Source of the DNA: CAVSUZ01 sp963791885
GTDB lineage: Bacteria; Pseudomonadota; Alphaproteobacteria; Acetobacterales; Acetobacteraceae
Direction of reading: 5' to 3'
DNA: 64,000 nt
Assembly: GCA_963791885.1 (NCBI GenBank)
Contig: CAWBUL010000006.1
Coordinates: 186,001 to 250,000 of the forward strand
Positions 19,154-28,150 of the stretch are shown one piece after another. The notes under the pieces were generated by a model that was not told where the DNA came from, did no database searches, and saw only the letters and a program-made list of their open reading frames with translations. The first letter of the stretch is position 1. Every line of letters begins with the position of its first letter. A program made the position numbers and the translations under genes.

Positions 19154-21204
19154 TGCACCCGCGCGCCGCCGGCCAGGTCATCCTCGACGTCACGGACCTG
19201 CAAGTCTCCGCCGTTACCGCGCACAAGCCACTGTCGATTGTTCGCGGCGTGTCGCTGCAGGTTGGTGCTGGTGAAATCTTCGGCCTCCTAGGCGAGTCCG
19301 GTTCCGGCAAGAGCATGACAGTCCAGGCCATTAACGGGCTGCTGCCAGCCGGTGCCCGCGTCACCGGCGGATCGGTGAAGTTCAATGGCGAAGAGCTGAT
19401 CGGTGCAAGCCAGAGGCGCCTGTCCCAATTGCGCGGCCAGCATATCGGCATGGTCTTTCAGGATTCACTCTCCTCGCTGAACCCGATTATGCGGATCGGG
19501 CCCCAGGTCGCCGAGCCACTGCTGCTCCATCACAAAGCGAGCCGGACCGAAGCACGTCGGATCGCCGGCGAGCGTCTGCGGGCGATGGGCATTCCCGATG
19601 TCGACGAGGCGATGCGCCGTTTTCCGCATGAATTCTCGGGCGGCATGCGCCAGCGCGCCACCATCGCCACGGCGCTGATGACCACACCGCAACTCTTGAT
19701 CGCGGATGAACCGACAACGGCGTTGGACGTCACGGTTCAGGCCCAGATCCTCGATATCTGCCGGCGTTTGAATGCCGAACTCGGCGTGGCCATCCTGCTG
19801 ATCAGCCACGATCTCGGCGTGCTCAGTGAGATCTGCACGCGGATCGGCGTAATGTATGCCGGACAGATCATTCAGACCGGCCCGACCCGTTCACTGCTCG
19901 AGCACCCGAACCATCCCTACACGCGCGCTCTGGTGCAATCCATGCCGCGGACGGGAACGCGGAGCGCGAGGCTGAAGGCGATCGGCGGCGAGCCGCCTGC
20001 GCCCTCCGCCCTGCCGCCCGGTTGCAAGTTCCACCCGCGATGCGCCTTTACCATCGCCCGGTGCAGAACAGATGAGCCCACCCTTGAACCCGTCGGAGAC
20101 ACACGATCAGCCTGCTGGGTCGCCCAGTCCGGCGGTCTGCCGCCGCTGATCTATAATGATACGGCCGAGCTCGCCGAACCCGCGCAGCGAATGCAGGAAG
20201 TTCTGATGCGGGCCACCGACATTCGGCATTACTTCACTGTCGCGGGCGAGGGCCTGTTCGCCCCACATCGCTATGTTCATGCCGTGGATGGCGTTTCACT
20301 CAACATTCGTCGCGGCGAAACAGTGGGGATCGTGGGAGAATCCGGCTGCGGCAAATCGACCCTCGCACGTTGCCTGCTCCGTCTGATCGACGTCGAGGGC
20401 GGCGATATCGAGTTCATGGGCCAGGACGTCACTCACCTCAGCGGCGATGAGTTGCGCCGTTTCCGTCGCCATATGCAGCCGATCTTCCAGGATCCCTACG
20501 CATCGCTCAATCCGCGGCGCCGCATCGCCGACATCGTTGCCGAACCCCTGGCTGTGAACGGGTTCTCCAGCGCCGAGATCACCACGCGCGTTCAGGAAGC
20601 GCTGGAACTCGTCGGCTTGGGCGGCGCTCTCGGTAACCGCTTTCCGCATCAGCTCTCAGGCGGACAGCGTCAACGCGTCGGCATTGCCCGTGCGATCGTC
20701 CTGCGGCCGGCGCTGATCGTCGCCGACGAACCGATCGCATCGCTCGATCTCTCGATCCAGGCGCAGATCACCAACCTGATGCGAGACCTCCAGCAGCGAT
20801 TCAATCTCGCGCTGGTGTTCATCAGCCACGACCTGCGGATCGTTCGCCAGCTTTGCACGCGAATCGTTGTGATGTTCCTGGGCAAGATTGTCGAAAGCGG
20901 CCCCATTGAGGAGGTTTGCACCAATCCCCGGCATCCGTACATGCGCGCACTGCTTGCCTCGGTCCCGGAGCTCTCCTTCGACGGCGCACCACGGACTCGT
21001 CCCCTGCTCGAAGGCGATCCACCGTCGCCGCTCGCCCCCCCGAGTGGCTGCCGGTTTCGCACGCGCTGCAGCCAGGCACAGGAACACTGCGCGTTGGTTG
21101 AACCGGTGTTGACGGGGGCCAAGCATCGCTGGGCCTGCCATTTCCCGCTGGGCCGTGAACCTGAAACCACCGCAGCGACACCAATCACGGAACTCGTCCG
21201 ATGA
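19153..21204 (+). CDS. Fused double ATPase of the peptide-type ABC transporter (DppD-DppF fusion)
   Basis: 683 residues from ATG 19153, which shares its A with the previous TGA and has gggagg ten bases upstream; the frame is open further upstream but only inside the permease gene. Two complete ABC domains lie in tandem. The first has Walker A GESGSGKS, signature FSGGMRQRATIA and Walker B LLIADEPTTALD. The second has GESGCGKS, LSGGQRQRVGIARA and LIVADEPIASLD. Each ends with the oligopeptide-transporter C-terminal Cys region (PPGCKFHPRCAFTIARC and PSGCRFRTRCSQAQEHC). In most systems these are two genes. It powers import through the two permeases. Confidence 0.94.
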   Translation: MHPRAAGQVILDVTDLQVSAVTAHKPLSIVRGVSLQVGAGEIFGLLGESGSGKSMTVQAINGLLPAGARVTGGSVKFNGEELIGASQRRLSQLRGQHIGMVFQDSLSSLNPIMRIGPQVAEPLLLHHKASRTEARRIAGERLRAMGIPDVDEAMRRFPHEFSGGMRQRATIATALMTTPQLLIADEPTTALDVTVQAQILDICRRLNAELGVAILLISHDLGVLSEICTRIGVMYAGQIIQTGPTRSLLEHPNHPYTRALVQSMPRTGTRSARLKAIGGEPPAPSALPPGCKFHPRCAFTIARCRTDEPTLEPVGDTRSACWVAQSGGLPPLIYNDTAELAEPAQRMQEVLMRATDIRHYFTVAGEGLFAPHRYVHAVDGVSLNIRRGETVGIVGESGCGKSTLARCLLRLIDVEGGDIEFMGQDVTHLSGDELRRFRRHMQPIFQDPYASLNPRRRIADIVAEPLAVNGFSSAEITTRVQEALELVGLGGALGNRFPHQLSGGQRQRVGIARAIVLRPALIVADEPIASLDLSIQAQITNLMRDLQQRFNLALVFISHDLRIVRQLCTRIVVMFLGKIVESGPIEEVCTNPRHPYMRALLASVPELSFDGAPRTRPLLEGDPPSPLAPPSGCRFRTRCSQAQEHCALVEPVLTGAKHRWACHFPLGREPETTAATPITELVR

Positions 21205-22352
21205 CGCAGCATCTTGCTGGATTGCGACGAGAAGAATTTCCCATCACGGCCTCGGGGGTCTATCTCAACAATGCCGGGCGCGGTCCCATCCCGCGCAGCC
21301 ATCTCGCCGCCTCCTGCGGCTTCCTGCAGGACATGTCGGAATGCATGTCGCCAGGTGACTCGGCGACGCTGATCGAAGCGACACGCGCCCGCGCCGCCGA
21401 CCTGCTGAACTGCGACGCGGCAGACATCGCACTGCTTTCGACAACCTCGCAGGGGCTGAATCTCGTACCCGCCGGCCTCGATTGGCGCATAGGTGATGAA
21501 GTTGTGCTCTACGAGATGGACCATCCCACCGACATCTACGCTTGGCTCAACCTGGCTGATCGAGGGGTGACGGTGCGCTTCGTGAAGGACCGCGGTGGGC
21601 GCTACGAAGCAGATGACGTGGAACGCCTGATCAATCCGCCGACTCGCGCGGTCTGCCTCAGTCTGGTCAATTACGGGCACGGGTTCCGTGCACCGATCGA
21701 GAGGATCAGCGATATCTGCCGTCGCCGCGGCATATGGTTCGTGGTGGATGCGATCATGGGCTTGGGTGCACTTCGGATCAACGCACGCTCTCTCGGCGCC
21801 GATATTATTTCCGCCCATGGCTACAAATTCCTGCTCTCCGGCTTCGGCCTGGCCATCTGCTACTGCTCCGAACGCACCCGCCGTGAGCTTCGCGTCGCCG
21901 AGGTTGGCTACAAGGCCATGGTAGGCGCGATGGATTACGCCCAGCACCCGCCGGATTTCGCGGCAATGTCCAATCGCGGACCGGCCTTTGCGACGACAGC
22001 GCGCCGCTTCGAGGCTGGGACACAGGCTCTGGCGATGGTGGCCGGAATGAAGGCCACGCTCGAGCTGATGCTGTCGATCGGGACGGAGACGATCGAGCGC
22101 CACGTCATGCAGCTTGCTGGCCAGCTTATCGAAGACGTCACGGTCAAAGGATATAAGGTGGCAGGCTCTCCCCACCCCCACGAACGCTCCGCGATTGTCT
22201 CGTTTACGCGGGAGGGACTGGAAACAGGCGAACTCAGCCGGCGTCTCACCGCGCATGGGATCCATCACCACGTTCTGCATCAGCGCATTCGCCTCTCCCC
22301 GCATTTCTACAATAACTCGGATGACATCGCCGCCGCGCTGGCGGTGCTGTGA
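21201..22352 (+). CDS. PLP-dependent class V aminotransferase-family enzyme
   Basis: 383 residues, overlapping the ATPase stop by four bases. It is a class V fold: VYLNNAGRGPIPRSHL near the start, the PLP-contacting Asp183 in WFVVDAIMGLGALRIN, and the Schiff-base Lys209 in ISAHGYKFLLSGFG. The family includes cysteine desulfurases, kynureninase-like enzymes and isopenicillin-N epimerase-like proteins. It lacks a clear desulfurase active-site Cys loop, so an epimerase, lyase or transaminase acting on the imported amino-acid compound is more likely. This is inference from its transporter context. Confidence 0.85.
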   Translation: MTQHLAGLRREEFPITASGVYLNNAGRGPIPRSHLAASCGFLQDMSECMSPGDSATLIEATRARAADLLNCDAADIALLSTTSQGLNLVPAGLDWRIGDEVVLYEMDHPTDIYAWLNLADRGVTVRFVKDRGGRYEADDVERLINPPTRAVCLSLVNYGHGFRAPIERISDICRRRGIWFVVDAIMGLGALRINARSLGADIISAHGYKFLLSGFGLAICYCSERTRRELRVAEVGYKAMVGAMDYAQHPPDFAAMSNRGPAFATTARRFEAGTQALAMVAGMKATLELMLSIGTETIERHVMQLAGQLIEDVTVKGYKVAGSPHPHERSAIVSFTREGLETGELSRRLTAHGIHHHVLHQRIRLSPHFYNNSDDIAAALAVL

Positions 22353-22386
22353 CCCGCTTTCCCGATCGCACTGAGGATCAGCACGT

Positions 22387-23269
22387 ATGAAGGCTGAGCT
22401 TGTTCAAGATGCCCGCGCTGAGATTGGGGAAGGCCCTATTTGGGACGAACGATCCGCGCGCCTCCACTGGGTCGATATTCGCGCAGGTCTGGTTCATCGC
22501 TGGTCGCCTGCCGATGGCTCCGATCAACTGCTGCGAGTCGATCAGCCGGTCGGGTCGCTGGCACTTGGCTCTCAAGGCGGCTTGGTGCTGGCGCTCCGGG
22601 ATGGGTTCGCGCTGATCCCAGCCGGCGCTGAAAAAGTCGAGCAATTGATTCCGGTTGAGAAGGAAAACAGCGGGACCCGAATGAATGATGGACGGTGCGA
22701 TCCCGCGGGACGGTTTTGGGCAGGCACCATGTCTTCAGAAAACCTGCCGGGCGCAGGTTCGCTTTATCGACTGGAGCAGGTGAACGGCGCATTTCGCACG
22801 CAGCGCGTTTTCGGCGGGCTGACCATTGCCAATGGCATCGACTGGAGCCCTGACGGGCGCCGCATGTATTACATCGACAGCCCGAACTCAGCGCGTCGAC
22901 ATCTTTGACTTCGATTTGGAATCCGGCGCCGTTTCCAACCGCCGCGCCTTCGTGGAGGTCCCGCCAGCGGAAGGACTTCCGGACGGAATGGTCATCGATG
23001 CTGAAGGCGGCATCTGGGTCGCGCTGTTCCGCGCTGGCCGGATGCGCCGTTATTCGCCGGACGCCCGGATCACGCATGAGGTCGACGTACCGGTCACGTT
23101 GGTCACCAGCGCCGCCTTCGGCGGCCCCGATTTCACCGATCTCTACATCACCACCGCGCGGCATCGCCTCACTGCCGAACAGCAACAGGAACAAATCCAT
23201 GCCGGCAGCCTGTTCGCCTGCCGTCCTGGGGTCGTCGGCCGGCCTTCCTTCCGGTTCCGCGGAGTCTAG
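22387..23269 (+). pseudogene. SMP-30/gluconolactonase-family protein, single-base frameshift
   Basis: The first frame carries the metal ligands of the six-bladed propeller: Glu in IGEGPIWDERSARLHWVDIR, Asn in RMNDGRCDPAGRFWAGTM, and Asn in IANGIDWSPDGRRMYYIDSP. Homology then continues in another frame as TQRVDIFDFDLESGAVSNRR, with the fourth ligand Asp in LPDGMVIDAEGGIWVALFRA. Removing one A from cccgaactc near 22886 restores a complete protein of about 293 residues. The family hydrolyses sugar or other lactones. The lesion makes a GACTC site into GAACTC, so a base-calling error is likely. Confidence 0.85.
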
Positions 23270-23272
23270 ATA

Positions 23273-24079
23273 ATGAATCCGACATTCGACTTGTCCCGGC
23301 GTCTCGTCGATCAGGTTGCGATCGTAACCGGCGGTGCGCAGGGCATCGGACGCGCCATCGCCGTCCGATTGGCCGCCGAAGGGGCCTCGGTAGCAATCTT
23401 TGATGTGAACGAAGCCGGCGCATGGGAGACAGCCGCATCTCTGGCTGCCGACGGCCGCGACGCCATCGGTCTTGCCTGCGATGTCACGCGACGCGATCAG
23501 GTCCGTGCGGCTATCGAAACCGTAGTGAAGAAGTTTGGCCGGCTTTCGATTTTGATCAACAATGCCGGCATCGTCCGGCGATCCCATTTTCTGGAAATCA
23601 CCGATGCGGTCTGGAGCGAAGTACTGGGTGTGAACCTCACAGGCGCCTTCATCGTAGCCCAGGAAGCTGCGCGCGTGATGGTGAAACAAGGTGCCGGCCG
23701 GATCGTCAACATGGCGTCCGTCGCTGCCGACATCGCCCACGGCAACCAGACGGCCTATTCGGTCAGCAAGTCAGGCATCGCGACCATGACGCGTAACATG
23801 GCATTCGACCTGGCGCCCTTCGGCATAGCGGTCAATGCGGTTGCACCAGGTACCATCGCGACCGACTTCGCAATCGGCGCCCTGACGGTGGACGCCAAGG
23901 AACGGCGGCTGCAACGGATTCCCTTGGGTCGCTTTGGCGAGACCGCGGATGTCGCGGCGGTTGCGGCCTTCCTCGCCTCGCGTGATGCCGCCTATCTCAC
24001 AGGATCGATCATCACTGTGGACGGGGGTCTTGTGATGGGCGGCGTGAGGGATGTTCCCATCGCTGCCGTAAAGCCTTAG
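23273..24079 (+). CDS. SDR-family NAD(P)-dependent oxidoreductase
   Basis: 268 residues, three bases after the lactonase-like gene. It is a classical SDR with cofactor loop VTGGAQGIGRAIAVRLAAEG, ILINNAGIVRR, catalytic Ser in IVNMASVAAD and Tyr/Lys in YSVSKSGIAT, ending AYLTGSIITVDGGL. SMP-30 lactonase plus SDR dehydrogenase is a common pair in sugar or hydroxy-acid oxidation (dehydrogenase makes a lactone, lactonase opens it), which I infer here. The stop codon TAG is interrupted after TTA by an IS whose first base is G, so the stop is kept. Confidence 0.9.
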   Translation: MNPTFDLSRRLVDQVAIVTGGAQGIGRAIAVRLAAEGASVAIFDVNEAGAWETAASLAADGRDAIGLACDVTRRDQVRAAIETVVKKFGRLSILINNAGIVRRSHFLEITDAVWSEVLGVNLTGAFIVAQEAARVMVKQGAGRIVNMASVAADIAHGNQTAYSVSKSGIATMTRNMAFDLAPFGIAVNAVAPGTIATDFAIGALTVDAKERRLQRIPLGRFGETADVAAVAAFLASRDAAYLTGSIITVDGGLVMGGVRDVPIAAVKP

Positions 24080-25054
24080 TGTCCGTCCGGCGACTTTGTG
24101 AGTCATTTGAATCGGTTGCCGGTCCGGATGGACTGAGTGCTTGAAGCGGCTCGATCGGGTGTGATTCTTTGCCTGGCACCAAGCCACGAGGTGCCTGATG
24201 TGGACGATGGAAAACCGCCATCGCTATGACCGCGACAAGCTGCGTTATCCGAGCGATCTCACCGATGCGGAATGGCGGCTGATCAGGCCGCTTATACCAC
24301 CCGCCAAGCGTGGCGGTGGCAAGCGTACCGTCAACATGCGCGAAGTGGTCAACGGCGTGATGTATGTGCTGAGCACCGGCTGCCAGTGGCGCTACATTCC
24401 AAAGGACCTGCCACCGCGCAGCACGGTGAACGGCTACTTCTGCTTGTGGGGCTGGGACGGCACGTTGGAGAAGATCCATCACGCGCTCTACGTTAAATGC
24501 CGCGAACAGGCGGGACGAGAAGCCAGTCCGACCGCCTGCGTCATCGACAGCCAAAGCGTGAAAAGCGCAGAAAAAGGGGGGCAGCGATCGACCCACACGG
24601 CTTTGATGCGGGCAAGCTGATCAAAGGGAAGAAGCGCCATGTCCTGGTCGATACGCTGGGTCTGGTGCTGCACGCGCTGGTCACCGCCGCCAACGTGCAA
24701 GACCGCGACGGCGGCATCCTGCTGCTGTCCACTCTGTTCGGACAGTTCCCGTTCCTGCGCAAGCTATTCGCCGACAGTGCTTACACAGGGCCGGTCTTCC
24801 AGGACGGCGCGGCCCGCGCGATGCGCAGCCTGATCGTCGAAATCGTCAAGCGCTCCGACCACCCCAAGGGCTTCGTCGTCGAACCTAAACGCTGGATCGT
24901 CGAGCGCTCCATCGCATGGCTCAACCGATGCCGCCGGCTCGCCAAGGACTGGGAAAATCGTAACCATAACGCCCTCGCCTTCCTCCGCCTCGCATCAATC
25001 CGCCTCATGCTTAGAAGACTCTGTAATCCTTCGTGAAGTCTCCGGACGGAACTC
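24079..25054 (+). mobile_element. IS5-family element (IS427-like), copy B
   Basis: 976 bp with ends gtgtccgtccgg and (complement of right end) gagttccgtccgg, flanked by a perfect TTA duplication (24076-24078 and 25055-25057). The right end has one more base than copy A (ggaactc against ggactc). It sits between the SDR and DSD1-family genes of the catabolic operon and so may weaken expression of the latter. Confidence 0.9.
24198..25036 (+). CDS. IS5-family transposase, two frames joined by -1 frameshift (copy B)
   Basis: The first frame runs 24198-24620 (MENRHRYDRDKLRYPSDLTD, then CVIDSQSVKSAEKGG). The second continues from aaaaagggggg near 24573 as AAIDPHGFDAGKLIKGKKRH to 25036, with LFADSAYTGPVF and the intact signature WIVERSIAWLNRCRRLAK. 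The A5G6 run and the conserved break support programmed -1 frameshifting, a known expression mode in this IS subgroup. All catalytic residues look present. Confidence 0.85.
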
Positions 25055-25082
25055 TTAGCGTTGTTATAAGAGGGCACGAGCC

Positions 25083-26168
25083 ATGATCGGTGCCGATAAG
25101 AAGACTCTCGATACGCCAGCGTTGCTGGTCGACCTCGACGTGATGGAGGCGAACATAGCGCGCATGGCCGCGGCGTGCCGCAGCGGCGGCGTGTCCTGGC
25201 GGCCGCACACCAAGGGTCTGAAAGTTCCGGCGATTGCACATAAGGCGCTGCAGGCCGGCGCCATCGGTGTCACCTGTGCCAAGCTCGGCGAAGCGGAGGT
25301 CATGGCGGCGGCGGGGGTCCGTGACATCCTGATCGCGAATCAGATCGTGACACCCGAGAAGATCGCGCGCCTCGCCGGCCTGCGCCATCATGCCGACGTC
25401 GCCGTGTTGGTCGACGATCCCGGAAATGTCGCGGCACTGGGTGCGGCCGCACGCCAGGCGGGTGTCGTTCTGCGCGTGCTGATCGAAATCGACATCGGAA
25501 TGGGCCGCGCCGGATTGCAACCCGGCCCGGCGGTGATGGCTCTGGCGGATACCATCGCCCAAACCGATGGCGTGCGGCTCGCCGGCGTGGAGGGATGGGA
25601 AGCGCACACGACCCAGATTGCCGATCAGCGCGAGAAGGCGGACGCCGTCGCAAAGGCCGTCGGTCTGCTGATCGGCACTGCGGATACGCTAAGAGCCGCA
25701 GGTTTCCCGATCGAGATCGTCAGTTGCGGCGGAACCGGCACCTATCAGACCACGGTCCGTCAGTCCGGTGTGACGGAGGTGCAGGCGGGTGGCGGGATCC
25801 TCAGCGACGTGCGCTATCGCACCCATTATCACGTGGACCATCCCTATGCGCTGACAATTCTGACAACGGTCGTGAGCCGACCGAGCCCTCGCCGGATCGT
25901 CTGTGACGCCGGGAAGAAGTCAATGAGCGCCGATAGTGGCGAACCGCTCCCGATCGGCATCAGAAGCTCCTATTCGCTGCGTTGGTCCGCCGAGCATGTG
26001 ACGATAGAGCAGGAAAGCGCCGACGACACGCTGCGCGTTGGTGATAACCTGGAATTTGTCGCGGGCTATTCCGATACGACTGTGCATTTGCACGACGAGA
26101 TGATCGGGGTTCGCGGCGATCGCATCGAGATCATCTGGCCCATTCTTGGACGAGGTAAAACGAAGTGA
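25083..26168 (+). CDS. DSD1-family PLP enzyme (D-threonine aldolase/D-serine dehydratase-like)
   Basis: 361 residues from ATG 25083. The N-terminal alanine-racemase-type barrel starts TLDTPALLVDLDVMEANIAR with PLP lysine 44 in WRPHTKGLKVP, and CGGTGTYQTT contacts phosphate. The C-terminal beta domain carries the metal-binding His and Asp-rich HLHDEMIGVRGDRIEI. The family includes D-threonine aldolase, D-serine dehydratase and 3-hydroxy-D-aspartate aldolase, all acting on D-amino acids with a beta-hydroxyl. Before the IS insertion it would have followed the SDR by about 28 bases in the same operon, which suggests that the imported compound contains or yields a D-hydroxy-amino acid (inference). 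Confidence 0.88.
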   Translation: MIGADKKTLDTPALLVDLDVMEANIARMAAACRSGGVSWRPHTKGLKVPAIAHKALQAGAIGVTCAKLGEAEVMAAAGVRDILIANQIVTPEKIARLAGLRHHADVAVLVDDPGNVAALGAAARQAGVVLRVLIEIDIGMGRAGLQPGPAVMALADTIAQTDGVRLAGVEGWEAHTTQIADQREKADAVAKAVGLLIGTADTLRAAGFPIEIVSCGGTGTYQTTVRQSGVTEVQAGGGILSDVRYRTHYHVDHPYALTILTTVVSRPSPRRIVCDAGKKSMSADSGEPLPIGIRSSYSLRWSAEHVTIEQESADDTLRVGDNLEFVAGYSDTTVHLHDEMIGVRGDRIEIIWPILGRGKTK

Positions 26169-26415
26169 CGACCTGGCTGTGGGCTGAGAGAGGGCCGGTT
26201 CGCGCGTGGAGCATCTGACAAATGCCGTAGGCTCGACCATGCAGCAGCAGATGACCACAAGAGCGGCGCTGCAGGTGCCCTTCTCCGGAAACCGGGCCCC
26301 GGCGACCGCCGGGTCCGCCTTTCGAAGGCACCTCGGAGCCGCTGCCTGAGTGACGAGGTGCATACCGGACCGATGGCCGGCAGAAACGGATCGCGTGAGG
26401 TTGATGCACGGCCTC

Positions 26416-26640
26416 GATTGTGTCATCGGTCCCGATCCGTACTGCCATCTCGCCTTCAATCGCCAGGCTTGCAAAGTTCGGGAGGTCAAGCGCGTCGCGA
26501 CTGTTCCTCACCTCGCTTTCGAAAAGGCAGCCGCGGATCGGTCCTTCCATGCCGAATTGCTGCACGGTCCCCGGTCCCGTGCAGCCAACTTTGTAACCAA
26601 TAAGGCGATCGCCGGCGGCGACACGGAGCGCCACTACGGC
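26416..26640 (-). pseudogene. 2-keto-4-pentenoate hydratase/FAH-family fragment
   Basis: About 75 residues of clear homology in one frame: DRLIGYKVGCTGPGTVQQFG, GPIRGCLFESEVRNS and SLAIEGEMAVRIG, the central part of the keto-acid hydratase/decarboxylase family used in aromatic meta-cleavage. There is no start upstream, since it abuts an integrase remnant, and the remaining C-terminal half is unreadable in any frame. It is a truncated relic. Confidence 0.7.
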
Positions 26641-26804
26641 ACCCGCTCGCTGCGGCGGACCAAGGCGTCGATCATGTACAAGGCACCGGCAACTTGCGCG
26701 CCGTCCAAATCCTGCTCGGCCACACCAAGATCGAAAGCACAATCCGTTACCTCGGCCTTGACGTCGAGGACGCACTCAACCTAGCCGAAGGCATAGAGGT
26801 CTAG
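26632..26804 (+). pseudogene. Tyrosine recombinase (phage-type integrase) C-terminal fragment
   Basis: YGTRSLRRTKASIMYK in one frame continues, after one missing base near 26684, as GNLRAVQILLGHTKIESTIR and YLGLDVEDALNLAEGIEV in another. This is the C-terminal catalytic box of an integrase, with His in LLGHTKIEST and the nucleophilic Tyr in IRYLG. Everything upstream is gone, replaced on the other strand by the hydratase fragment. It marks a rearranged boundary of a mobile element. Confidence 0.8.
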
Positions 26805-27054
26805 CGGGACCGGCCGGCTTCCGCGTTTCCGCGCTGGGAAGCCGGCCAATTCGGCAGCCCTGCGCCCAAGCCGGACTTCCAGCCTCATTGCCGAAAGCGA
26901 AGATCGAAGGACTCAGTTCAACCACCGGAACTCATGGCAGGCAATGGATCCGGAGATCGCGTCAGCCGTCAAACACCGCCGCTTGCAGATCGGAGATCTT
27001 GACCGCGCAGAGTATCTTTGCCCATCGCGGGGGTTTACTTCAATCATCTGTTCG

Positions 27055-27813
27055 TCATGACACGAGCTGCTGACCGCCATCGATATCATACGTTGCGCCG
27101 GTGAGCGCTGTGTTGCTCATAATGTGAACGGCTAGCGCGGCAATATCAGCCGGCCCGACGACGCGGCCAATGGGCAGTGTCGCGCGAAGCTCGTCCCGCC
27201 GCTTCTCGAGTTCGTCGCCGAGCAGTGATGCCGACAGCGGTGTATCGACGAAACCTGCGGCGATGAGGTTGACGCGGATTGGCGCCAGCTCAAGCGCAAG
27301 GTTGGCGACAAGGGCAGGAAATGCGACGGTGGCTGTCGACACGATCGCGAGGCCAAGCCGCGGGCGACGCGCACCTGTGCCCCCAACGAATATCAGGGAA
27401 CCGGCCGGCGGGACCTTGCGGGCGGAGCTGCGTGCAACGTTAAGCGCGAGCAGCAGGTGCTCGGTGAGTCCCTGTCGTGCGTCCTCCGGGGACATTTCGA
27501 GAGGAGGGCGATAGTGTGGAGCGCCGGCAGTGACCATAACATGGTTAATCGGGCTCGGCAGATCCTGAAAAAACGACTGCAAGGAAGCAGGATCGTTGGC
27601 ATCGAAGGCCGCGGTGCGCTCGGCGCCGAGTTCGCGCGCCGCTGGTTCGAGGCGTTCGCGATTGCGTCCGGTGAGGATGATGCTGGCGCCCTCGGCGCGG
27701 GCAAGCCGAGCGGTTTCAAGGCCTATGCCCGCGCTGCCGCCAATGATGACGACGGTCTGGCGGAGCAGTTCCGGCCCGGGCCGAGTGGGGATAGTTGAGG
27801 CTGAGGCGCTCAT
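27055..27813 (-). CDS. SDR-fold protein lacking the catalytic Tyr-Lys motif
   Basis: 252 residues with ggagga before ATG 27813. The Rossmann loop is intact (VVIIGGSAGIGLETARLARA, then TGRNRERL), and the C-terminus GATYDIDGGQQLV is typical. However, the region that should hold YxxxK reads AIVSTATVAFPALVANLALE, with neither Tyr nor Lys. The same segment contains FVGGTGARRP in place of the usual Ser motif. It belongs to an atypical SDR branch, and either an alternative catalytic mechanism or a non-enzymatic role is possible. It stands alone. Confidence 0.8.
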   Translation of the reverse strand: MSASASTIPTRPGPELLRQTVVIIGGSAGIGLETARLARAEGASIILTGRNRERLEPAARELGAERTAAFDANDPASLQSFFQDLPSPINHVMVTAGAPHYRPPLEMSPEDARQGLTEHLLLALNVARSSARKVPPAGSLIFVGGTGARRPRLGLAIVSTATVAFPALVANLALELAPIRVNLIAAGFVDTPLSASLLGDELEKRRDELRATLPIGRVVGPADIAALAVHIMSNTALTGATYDIDGGQQLVS

Positions 27814-28150
27814 GAGTTCCTCCGATAGAAACCATCAGTTCGCCAGTACCGATGAGCAGCCTTCCGTTTCAACGATGTCGTTAGCTATCTCGGCCGTGTT
27901 TGCCCCTCGCCGGCTCTGTGCCTTTTGTTCGATCGGCGATCGAGTAGATCAGCGATCGAGTATCGCGCGCGCATGGACGCGAATCTCGCCTTCTACGATG
28001 GCCTTGATGGATGGACTGACTGGCCCCCGGGCGGGAAAAGAACCCACCCGCTCACCAAGCTACTGCTGGCGGGATTTCATGGTGTTGGATGTCTTCCAAG
28101 CCGTTCGCAAAGGGCGGCTGTTATTTCGAGATCGAGGGAGCGCTCCCTCT
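27814..28150. other. 337-bp gap without a supported gene
   Basis: It holds the upstream region of the minus-strand SDR-like gene. A short direct repeat gcgatcgagta occurs at 27936-27946 and 27952-27962, which could be an operator. Short frames have no ribosome sites or recognisable product. Confidence 0.4.

Noticed and set aside
20670..22304. 544-codon minus-strand frame opposite the ATPase and class V enzyme
   Set aside because: The plus-strand proteins carry all diagnostic motifs; the long antisense frame is a high-GC artefact.
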